23,113 bases of DNA from GCA-020344715 sp050115935. GTDB lineage: Archaea > Thermoproteota > Bathyarchaeia > Bathyarchaeales > Bathyarchaeaceae. How positions within the stretch are numbered: position 1 is the first letter of the stretch; the number at the start of each line of letters is the position of its first letter. Where the stretch lies: assembly GCA_050115935.1 (NCBI GenBank), contig JASFPO010000019.1, positions 1-23,113 on the forward strand, read 5' to 3'. The translations under genes were made by a program, and so were the position numbers. A model generated the notes under the pieces. The model made no database searches and had not been told where the DNA came from. It saw only the letters and a list, made by a program, of their open reading frames with translations. Positions 1-6,921 of the stretch are shown piece after piece.

Positions 1-855
1 ATTCTTCTCAAGCGTGCCAAAGTAATATACGACTTGGCGGACTTCTATAGAGACGCCTATGTGACAAATGTGCCGATCATAAGCTGGTTATCTGGCCTTC
101 TGGAGAAGCTGCTAATAAGGCGTACAGACGCCTTAATTCTCCAAAGCGAACGTCAGATCCTGCAAGTTGAAACAAGAAATCTTCCTGAAAAGACGATCTT
201 CTTCTACAACGCGCCTAGCTCCAGCTTCAAGATCGGCATTCACGACAAACGTCTCGCTGACAGCGAGGATGAAGGAGTGTTTACTCTATTTTACCCTGGA
301 GAGCTCAGCCATGATAGAGTAAAGCTTCTGGTGAACGTAATCAACGCTGTCAAAGGTTTACCCGTGAGAATCGTCATTGCGGGTTTTGGAGAGTATGAAG
401 GTTTGCTACGGCGTTATAGTGAGGATAATGAGCAATTGGCCTTTCTTGGCTATCTAGATCATCAAAAAGTGATGGAGTTAACAGAAAAAGCAGATCTTAT
501 CTTATTAACATACGATCCGAGCTATGCCAACAATAGAATAGGGCTTCCAAACAAGCTTTTTGAAGCAATGGCTTGTGGAAGTTTGATTCTGGCCCCCCAT
601 GGTACCTACATGGGCGAAGTTGTCGAGAAAGAGAAGATTGGAATGATTGTTGATTATAATGACCCAGCTGAGATAAGACGTGTAATGAAGTCGATAATTG
701 AAAGAGGGGGAGAAACTATTCAATTGCTTAGGGAAAATGCAAAAAGGTTGTACATTGAAAAATACAATCCAGAAAAACTAGACCGCAGGTATCTCAAAAC
801 AATAAAATCTCTTGCTCTTCAAGCAAGAACTGGACACCCTAGAGCAACAAGATGA
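1..855 (+). CDS. GT4-family glycosyltransferase, 5'-truncated by the window edge
   Basis: The reading frame is open from base 1, so the N-terminus lies outside the window. A TTG at 34 is internal and not a credible start, because the residues before it (ILLKRAKVIYDLADFYRD) continue a typical GT4 N-terminal Rossmann strand. The visible C-terminal half has the standard GT-B order: a strand resembling 'LFYPGELSHDR', a 'RIVIAGFGEYE' nucleotide-sugar domain strand, 'LGYLDHQKVMEL', and the donor-site segment 'GLPNKLFEAMACGSLILAP', in which the second Glu of the E-x7-E motif is kept and the first is replaced. It would move a sugar from a nucleotide donor to a lipid-linked or surface glycan at the inner membrane face. 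It is the first visible gene of the + strand glycan operon and its TGA overlaps a possible small ORF by ATGA. Specificity cannot be told. Confidence 0.88.
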   Translation: MLLKRAKVIYDLADFYRDAYVTNVPIISWLSGLLEKLLIRRTDALILQSERQILQVETRNLPEKTIFFYNAPSSSFKIGIHDKRLADSEDEGVFTLFYPGELSHDRVKLLVNVINAVKGLPVRIVIAGFGEYEGLLRRYSEDNEQLAFLGYLDHQKVMELTEKADLILLTYDPSYANNRIGLPNKLFEAMACGSLILAPHGTYMGEVVEKEKIGMIVDYNDPAEIRRVMKSIIERGGETIQLLRENAKRLYIEKYNPEKLDRRYLKTIKSLALQARTGHPRATR

Positions 856-950
856 TCGATAGATTCAGACAATGGAGAAAGCGTCTTTATCGATCCCCCT
901 CTGTTTACAACAAGACTGTGGTCTTCATAGAAGCGCTACATGTTAGGTGA
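852..950 (+). CDS. possible 32-residue ORF between two glycosyltransferase genes
   Basis: An ATG overlaps the TGA of the upstream glycosyltransferase (ATGA, 852-855). The frame runs 32 codons to a TGA at 948-950, and that TGA is part of the AGGTGA Shine-Dalgarno of the next gene. The product is basic (begins MIDRFRQWRKRLYRSPSVYN) and has no recognisable domain. The ATGA junction and the stop inside the next ribosome site would suit translational coupling, but a frame this short also arises by chance. It could be the 5' remnant of a lost operon gene. I see no homology that decides this. Confidence 0.3.
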   Translation: MIDRFRQWRKRLYRSPSVYNKTVVFIEALHVR

Positions 951-956
951 ACCTCA

Positions 957-2159
957 ATGCATATATGTCTCATCACTTCAAGCAGAGTCTTCGAGATAGT
1001 CTTTGGCGGAGAAGAGAAATTCACGAAATCACTCGGAGAATGGCTTCTGAACCGGGGCCAGAAAGTGACAATTGTTGGGCGCAAGCTTTTTGGTGTTGAG
1101 GTAGTTAGAGGACCTTATGATGCCTCTCGTGTTGTTGATTCCAAGATAAAAACCACGCACCCGCGCCTTTTACAGTTGCCATACCCCATGTTCATGTTGT
1201 CTATGCTAGTTACTTCATTGCTATTTGTGCTACGCATCTTAGCCGTTAATCGCGAGTCGAGAATATCCGTTATACACGCTCAAGACACGGGCTATGGAGG
1301 TCTGGCAGCTGTATTATCTGCAAAACTGCTGAGAGTGCCAGTAATTCTATCTTCCCATGGTCTAAGATACTTCACAATAGGCAATGCTCTGAAGGGCGTT
1401 TATGCATCATTATCGTTACCTTGGGAATACTGGTTAGATGTTTTCACGAGCAAGCATGCTGATCTAATCATTAACGTCAGCTCCTCAGGAGAGGAGTTCT
1501 TTGCCAAAATAGGTCTTGAAAATCGGAAAATGAGAATGATACCTATTGGCATAGATACCAGCGTCTCTAATGAAACTGAAAAAGTCAGGCTGACTGTGAG
1601 GAAGAAGCTTGGTGTTCACAATGAGATTCTCATAGGTTTCATTGGGAGATTAGCCCCAGAAAAAAACCTTCTAACACTTCTGGAAGCGTTCGTCAGAGCG
1701 TTAAGGCTTACCGATAAGATGAAGCTGATCCTTGTGGGAGCTGGACCGATGGAAGGAAAGCTGAAAATGCTCAGCCATGATCGAGGTTTAGATGACGTAA
1801 TCATCTTTGCCGGAATCCGCCACGACATAGATCGGCTGCTCTCCGCCATTGATGTATTCACCCTTCCATCTTACACAGAAGGGTGCCCAACATCCTTGTT
1901 AGAAGCTATTGCTTCAGGTAAGGCTGTGATTGCAAGCAACATACCAAGCATACGCGAGATTGTTAATCACGATGAAGAGGCCCTTCTTGTAGACCCCTAT
2001 AACGTAGAGGAACTGGAACAGGCTATCCTGTCACTCTACAACGATCCTGAGCTAAGGGCTCAAATGGGTCGTAGGGCTAGGGAAAAGGCAAGAATCTACG
2101 ATGCTGACAGCGTTTATAAACGATTATTAAGTCTGTACGAAGAACTGGTTTCACATTAA
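957..2159 (+). CDS. GT4-family glycosyltransferase (400 aa)
   Basis: This is a full-length GT-B retaining glycosyltransferase, of a size usual for the family (about 370-410 residues). The N-terminal domain begins at residue 1 with a Rossmann strand followed by a glycine-rich acceptor loop (FGGEEKFTKSL, about 17-27). The C-terminal donor domain starts near 'IGFIGRLAPEKNLLTLLEAF', where R and K contact the donor diphosphate in this family, and carries a complete E-x7-E motif, E308 to E316, in 'EGCPTSLLEAIASGKAVIAS'. The ATG at 957 is preceded by AGGTGA (945-950) with a 6-base spacer, which fixes the start. It is likely cytoplasmic and membrane-associated, adding a hexose or similar sugar to a lipid-linked glycan. 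Donor and acceptor are unknown. It lies 32 bases before the next gene and is probably co-transcribed with it. Confidence 0.92.
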   Translation: MHICLITSSRVFEIVFGGEEKFTKSLGEWLLNRGQKVTIVGRKLFGVEVVRGPYDASRVVDSKIKTTHPRLLQLPYPMFMLSMLVTSLLFVLRILAVNRESRISVIHAQDTGYGGLAAVLSAKLLRVPVILSSHGLRYFTIGNALKGVYASLSLPWEYWLDVFTSKHADLIINVSSSGEEFFAKIGLENRKMRMIPIGIDTSVSNETEKVRLTVRKKLGVHNEILIGFIGRLAPEKNLLTLLEAFVRALRLTDKMKLILVGAGPMEGKLKMLSHDRGLDDVIIFAGIRHDIDRLLSAIDVFTLPSYTEGCPTSLLEAIASGKAVIASNIPSIREIVNHDEEALLVDPYNVEELEQAILSLYNDPELRAQMGRRAREKARIYDADSVYKRLLSLYEELVSH

Positions 2160-2191
2160 GCCTAAAATCAACAGAGGAAGACAAGAGAGAA

Positions 2192-3994
2192 ATGGCACTG
2201 TCTAACAAAGAACGTAATGTCTTCGCAATGTCTCCCAGTATGAACGCTTATACCTTTGCGGCCTATCTCGCTCATCCGCATTTGGGTATTCCTGATAGTC
2301 TGGCGAAAGAAAAGATAGCCATTTCTGAAGTACAGCGTGTGTTGAAAGCCAACAAAGTCTTGTTCCGGTCCTTTATACAATATGATTCTGGTCTTAGCTC
2401 TCGCAAAGAGAATGCCATGTCCAACCTTATATGCCACAGCAAAGAAACGAGTCACTACTATGATTTTTATGAAATCGTGAAAAAGGAGTTGTTGGATGCC
2501 ATTGGATTACTAAACAATAATGTGCAGACTTTGTTCATAAAGTCATCAAACATTCTGCCTTTGGACAGCGACAATTTCGACATACTCATTCCTGACAACA
2601 AACAAAAAATGGCTGACCAAGTGCTTAGAAAGAATGGCTTTTCAGTTGTTAAGGTGGCTGAAGAGCCTCACAAAGTTCTTTACAGAAAGACAAAGAATGG
2701 AAAAGATTACCTCGCACTGCATCTTCACACAAAAATCGTATGGGGAGGAGTTGAGTTCTTAAGAGCCGAGGAAATATGGAAAAAATATTCGACAAAGAAC
2801 ATCCAAGGCACAAATGTCGGCTTCATTTCTCCTGAACATGCTGTTTTGGTCACTCTTGCACATGCTTTCTACGAGAATGCATCCCTGAAGTTATGTGACA
2901 TATTATACTTGGTTGATAGCTTCAGTGATAGCAGCTTGGACTTGGACGCGATGATTTCTTCATCTGTGAAGATGGGATGGGATCTGGTTTTTGGCGCAAT
3001 GTTGCTATATGGAAACTCGATTCATCACGAGGTTTATGGGTTTCCTATAATCCCGGTAAACAGACTCAACGAAGTAGTTTCAGAAGCTTTGAGCGAAGAG
3101 AAGACTGTGCAAGTTAAGAACCTACATGAAAAGATGAGAATCTCTTTTCGCAAGAAACCATACCTTCCTGTTCCAATAACCCTAAGAAACTACCGAGGAC
3201 GACAACTGATATCACAGGTTGTTTCCAATGATTCACTGAGTTTGGTTGACAAGGTGAATAAACTCAGATATCTTCTCTCAGCCTTCTTGAAGGGAACTCT
3301 ACCAAGAAAGAAACCAAAGATTGCGATTTCCTTCATTGGAGTTGACGCCAGTGGAAAAACGACACATGCACGAAGGCTTGTTGACGCTTTCAGGAAAAGA
3401 GGCATCGGCGCCTCGCATGTTTGGAGTAGAGGGGGCTTTCGACTCAGTGAACCACTTATGAGCCGAGCAACATCCATCGTTAGCTCTCACTCAAATGTCA
3501 AATCTCACAGGGAGTTGTCCGAAGCCAGATTAAGACATGTAAAAGCCAATCCCTTTCTTGGAAAAATATTGATGAGTATGTTGCTGTTTGAACACGCGGC
3601 TCATATTAGATCCAAACTGATTCTAGGAAAATCCTCAAAAAACGTCATCGTTTTCGATCGGTTTTTACATGATACTGTGGTGGATTCACTAATACATTAT
3701 GGTCAAGATTATAACAGCTTTCTCTCTAGATTGATGTTGAACTTAGCTGGACGAATTGCGTCCAAGCCTGATTTGATCGTTCTGCTTAAAGCAAGTCCCC
3801 AGACAATCGAGAGTAGACGTCCAGAAGAGGATTTGGAGAGGATACGATTAAAGTCTAGAATCTATGAATCGTGGAGTAAACGATGGAGGGCTCATGTAGT
3901 TGACACCGAGCGATATACCATTGAGCAGAATCACTTAAACATTCTTGGAAAGGCATTGAGTCTGTTTTATGAGGGTGGAACAGAGAGGAGGTAG
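2192..3994 (+). CDS. nucleotidyltransferase-like / thymidylate-kinase-like fusion protein (600 aa)
   Basis: Two domains are visible. Residues about 80-300 resemble the uncharacterised nucleotidyltransferase family PF14907 (NTP_transf_5). There is a 'DNFDILIPD' core in place of the usual R-x3-DxD, then 'LHLHTKIVWGG', 'RAEEIWKKY' and a late 'EHAVLVTLAHAF...LKLCDILYLVD' helix pair typical of that family. Residues about 378-595 are a P-loop kinase of thymidylate-kinase type: Walker A GVDASGKTT (383-391), an FDR motif (D489, R490), and a LID-like stretch rich in Arg and Glu. Such fusions occur in archaeal and bacterial polysaccharide loci, but their substrate is not established. A phosphorylated sugar, nucleoside or lipid carrier is possible. 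The start is uncertain: ATG 2192 has only a distant GAGG, and ATG 2417 (M76) would keep both domains. It sits between two GT4 genes and nearly abuts the next. Confidence 0.85.
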   Translation: MALSNKERNVFAMSPSMNAYTFAAYLAHPHLGIPDSLAKEKIAISEVQRVLKANKVLFRSFIQYDSGLSSRKENAMSNLICHSKETSHYYDFYEIVKKELLDAIGLLNNNVQTLFIKSSNILPLDSDNFDILIPDNKQKMADQVLRKNGFSVVKVAEEPHKVLYRKTKNGKDYLALHLHTKIVWGGVEFLRAEEIWKKYSTKNIQGTNVGFISPEHAVLVTLAHAFYENASLKLCDILYLVDSFSDSSLDLDAMISSSVKMGWDLVFGAMLLYGNSIHHEVYGFPIIPVNRLNEVVSEALSEEKTVQVKNLHEKMRISFRKKPYLPVPITLRNYRGRQLISQVVSNDSLSLVDKVNKLRYLLSAFLKGTLPRKKPKIAISFIGVDASGKTTHARRLVDAFRKRGIGASHVWSRGGFRLSEPLMSRATSIVSSHSNVKSHRELSEARLRHVKANPFLGKILMSMLLFEHAAHIRSKLILGKSSKNVIVFDRFLHDTVVDSLIHYGQDYNSFLSRLMLNLAGRIASKPDLIVLLKASPQTIESRRPEEDLERIRLKSRIYESWSKRWRAHVVDTERYTIEQNHLNILGKALSLFYEGGTERR

Positions 3995-4031
3995 TATCTC
4001 GGGAGCAGATCATCAGATGAAGGCATCCGCT

Positions 4032-5228
4032 ATGAAATTCTCATTTGTCATTTCTGATTTTAGCGAGCAAACTATAACCGCATTACCTTGGAAATACGTT
4101 TATGAATTGGCCAAAAAGCTTGGTCAAAAGGAATGCGAGGTCCAAATTATAACTGATGGATCTGCGCATGAGCCCAGAGTCAAAGGAGTCTCAATACGAA
4201 GAGTTTTCAAAACTAGGCAACCACCAACGTTCTCTCCAATTATGAACCCTCGCCAAGTGGATAGTGCGATTGAGGAGTTTTCCCCTGATTTAGTCTGCCT
4301 TTTTGGCGATCCTCTCAGTGGATACTTCGTTAGACGTTTGAGAAACAAAACTCCCACATTAGTGAATGTAAGCAAGGGCATCCATCCAATGAGAAGACTG
4401 CACTTTTCCCCTTATTTCCACTTCCTCAACTCCCCAATGGGCAGGTTAGTGGTTAGATTGTTGAACCAAAGAAAAATTCTGGCAATTACTGTCCCAACTT
4501 TGACGATTAAAAGTAGCCTAAGGAATTGTGGGGTTAACAAGAAAATCGTGGTTTTGCCAATGGCTTTCGATAAGAAACTATGCAAACGTGGGGCGGTTGA
4601 TTTAGACAAAAGTGAAGCGAAAGAAGAACTGGGATTCAGTAAGAGAGATTGCATTGTGGCATACTTCGGTCCACCCTATGTCAAAAGGGGCGTTACAGAC
4701 CTAGTTCGTGCAATCGCCTACCTGAAGGAGTTTCCAGTGAAGCTGCTCTTGTTGCTACGTCAAAGCCGAAGGCATGAAAGCCAGGAGGTAAACTCAATAA
4801 AGAGGTTGGCTTTGAAATTAGGTGTTGCTGATAGAATAACACTGGTTGTCTCGGTGTTATCTCGAGGCAAGCTAATTAGGCATCTAGAGTCATCAGATAT
4901 CATTGCCTTGCCTTTCAGATATGTTGATGAAGAACCTCCTTTAGGTCTTCTTGAAGCTATGGCTTTAGGAAAACCAGTCATAGCCACAAATGTTGACAGT
5001 CTTCCTGAAATTGTGGGGCGGAATCGTGGCATTCTTGTAAGACCGGGTAGTGTTAGCGATCTAGCGAAAGCTATACATCATCTGTTTAAGCATCCAGATG
5101 AAGCGTCTTCTATGGCATTTGAAGGCATCAAATATGCTAAATCGCTTGGAGATTGGGATGATTTGGCTGATTGCTTCTTACATCTGGTGGAAGAATCATC
5201 CGGGCGTGTCTCTCATCCCGGGTTGTGA
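4032..5228 (+). CDS. GT4-family glycosyltransferase (398 aa)
   Basis: This is a GT-B fold enzyme. The N-terminal Rossmann domain begins MKFSFVISDFS and includes 'EFSPDLVCLFGDPLSGYFV'. The donor domain begins 'CIVAYFGPPYVKRGVTDLVRAI' and has E300-x7-E308 in 'EEPPLGLLEAMALGKPVIA', followed by 'PEIVGRNRGILVRPGS', which is characteristic of GT4. I chose the ATG at 4032 because homologues start at this strand and GAAGG (4019-4023) sits 8 bases upstream. ATG 4017 (GGGAG at 4001-4005) and ATG 3969, which would overlap the previous gene by 26 bases, are alternatives. It is the last gene of the + strand operon and is followed by a convergent flippase gene. The sugar specificity cannot be deduced. Confidence 0.9.
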   Translation: MKFSFVISDFSEQTITALPWKYVYELAKKLGQKECEVQIITDGSAHEPRVKGVSIRRVFKTRQPPTFSPIMNPRQVDSAIEEFSPDLVCLFGDPLSGYFVRRLRNKTPTLVNVSKGIHPMRRLHFSPYFHFLNSPMGRLVVRLLNQRKILAITVPTLTIKSSLRNCGVNKKIVVLPMAFDKKLCKRGAVDLDKSEAKEELGFSKRDCIVAYFGPPYVKRGVTDLVRAIAYLKEFPVKLLLLLRQSRRHESQEVNSIKRLALKLGVADRITLVVSVLSRGKLIRHLESSDIIALPFRYVDEEPPLGLLEAMALGKPVIATNVDSLPEIVGRNRGILVRPGSVSDLAKAIHHLFKHPDEASSMAFEGIKYAKSLGDWDDLADCFLHLVEESSGRVSHPGL

Positions 5229-5335
5229 GTTCTTGAGAATGAGTCCGGAAACCCGATATGAAATTAGTCAATATCTGCAATAATCTTGGAGAGACGCGGA
5301 CCTTTCTGGCACACGAAGAATAGTGGAAACGAAAC

Positions 5336-5349
5336 CGCCAATCGTGGCG
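5336..5349. terminator. small hairpin between convergent genes, possible bidirectional terminator
   Basis: CGCCA (5336-5340) and TGGCG (5345-5349) form a perfect 5-bp stem around an ATCG loop, in the 158-base gap between two convergent genes. The flanks are modestly T-rich in both transcription directions (TCTTCCTATT after it on +, GTTTCGTTTCC after it on -). Archaeal termination depends mainly on T-tracts, and none here is long, so this is a weak call. Confidence 0.25.
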
Positions 5350-5386
5350 TCTTCCTATTAGGTAACGTCACAAGGCGCTGCGTTCG

Positions 5387-6901
5387 TTAAAGAAGTAGCT
5401 TTCTCAGAATGTGTACTAGGGGAGTTGCTCGATTGCCCAATAGTTTTCGAACGAGCTCTATATCATTTTCATCAACTGCCTTCAAAAATCTCAAGGTCGT
5501 TGTATATACTATTGCGCCTAGCAATATGAGAAGCGGCAGCAGATAGTAGCTCACATATACTTGCTGGGCTAGTCCCACAGCTACAAGCATTGTAACGGAT
5601 GCAACCCAGCTTCTCCCTATTGTTTTCTTGTCGAACTCTATTGGTGTGTGTCTTCTCACAGCGAGGAAGGTTAGAACAAATGATAAAACCATAGCAACTC
5701 CTCTCACCAGAGCTATACCCACAACTCCTATGAAAGGCAACAATAATAGTGACATAGCTATGCTAAGTCCCGCCGAGACAATGTTGATACCAAATACCGT
5801 ACGAGTCATATCATAGACCAACAGCAGTCCTCCTAAGGCAGCGCCCAAGCTGCTAATTCCTGCGAAAAGGCTTAAGATGAAGAGAACAACATCACCGCTA
5901 ACGTAAGCTGGTCCAGCGAAAAGTCTGATTGCGGGATTCGCAGTGATCGCCAATCCAAGTGTTAGTGGAGTGAAGATGAGAGCGATATATCGCGAGGCAG
6001 AACGTGCGCCTATTGCTATGTTCTCATGTTTGTTTCTTCCGTATTGCTCAGTGTAGTAGGGGAACAACGTGGTGCCCAGCGCAGTTGGCACCATGTAGAT
6101 TACACCGAAAGCCATGAATGCAACATCATAAATTGCAACGTCAGTCAACGGCAGATACGCAAGTAGCACAGCTCTATCAAACCAATTGTAAAGGAAAACA
6201 ACGATGTTCGTAAGGAAAAGTGGCCACGAAAACCGTGCTAGTTGTTTCAGGTATGAAGTTGTTTCTTGAATCGAGTGCACCTTTAGATTCTTACCTTTGA
6301 ATGCAATTGTGATGCTTGGAATTGCATAAGCCAACTCACCGAGAATCCATCCTACGATGAGTCCTGGCAACGCATAACCAAGTAGCAAGAACGCAATCAT
6401 AGATGAATACCTTATCAACCCCCTCACCAAGTTCAAGGTTGCCATCGCAGGAACCTTACCCAATCCGAGAAGAAGGTTCATCGTGGTGAAGTTGATACAA
6501 ACCAATATGACATCTATGCTGGTCAGTTGAAATAAAGCAGTATATGCATCACTTCTGAGCAGCAGTTTGGATAGTTGAGGTGCGGTTGTGACGCAGAGAA
6601 GACCCGCGAAACTAGCCAGCAGAACTTTCACCATAAAACCTGATGACAACACATGCGTATAACTAGCATTTCTCCCTTTGTGTTCCGCAATGTGTTTTGC
6701 GAGTCCCCTGCTAAATCCTAAGTCAGAGAGTATTTGCGACAGGCCTATAACAAGTGTTAGAGCGACAGCAATTCCCATCTCTGTCTGTGTCAGAATTCTG
6801 GCTCTGAAAGCCATTGCAACTGCACCAATCAGTGTGATGGCTACTCCTTGGATCGCAAGATAAGCTGAACCCTTGGCAACCTGCGTTATACTGGATCCCA
6901 T
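5387..6901 (-). CDS. polysaccharide/oligosaccharide flippase, Wzx-type (MATE/MOP superfamily), 504 aa
   Basis: The protein has a dozen or more hydrophobic segments spread over its whole length, starting near residue 15 (AYLAIQGVAITLIGAVAMAF). The N-terminal pattern 'RARILTQTEMGIAVALTLVIGLSQILSDLGFSRGL' is hallmark sequence of the Polysacc_synt (PF01943) family, and the length suits it. The family moves lipid-linked oligosaccharides from the cytoplasmic to the outer membrane face. Here it would export the glycan built by the neighbouring transferases. ATG 6901 has only a weak GGAA upstream and lies 20 bases after the stop of the surface-protein gene on the same strand, so translation is probably coupled and the two are co-transcribed. 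Assignment to the family is firm; the lipid-linked cargo is inferred from context. Confidence 0.93.
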   Translation of the reverse strand: MGSSITQVAKGSAYLAIQGVAITLIGAVAMAFRARILTQTEMGIAVALTLVIGLSQILSDLGFSRGLAKHIAEHKGRNASYTHVLSSGFMVKVLLASFAGLLCVTTAPQLSKLLLRSDAYTALFQLTSIDVILVCINFTTMNLLLGLGKVPAMATLNLVRGLIRYSSMIAFLLLGYALPGLIVGWILGELAYAIPSITIAFKGKNLKVHSIQETTSYLKQLARFSWPLFLTNIVVFLYNWFDRAVLLAYLPLTDVAIYDVAFMAFGVIYMVPTALGTTLFPYYTEQYGRNKHENIAIGARSASRYIALIFTPLTLGLAITANPAIRLFAGPAYVSGDVVLFILSLFAGISSLGAALGGLLLVYDMTRTVFGINIVSAGLSIAMSLLLLPFIGVVGIALVRGVAMVLSFVLTFLAVRRHTPIEFDKKTIGRSWVASVTMLVAVGLAQQVYVSYYLLPLLILLGAIVYTTTLRFLKAVDENDIELVRKLLGNRATPLVHILRKLLL

Positions 6902-6921
6902 TCTTTTCCATGTTCCTACAA

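Noticed and set aside
5098..5283. 61-codon open frame on the + strand at the end of the third GT4 gene
   Set aside because: It is mostly out of frame within the GT4 C-terminus and has no recognisable product.
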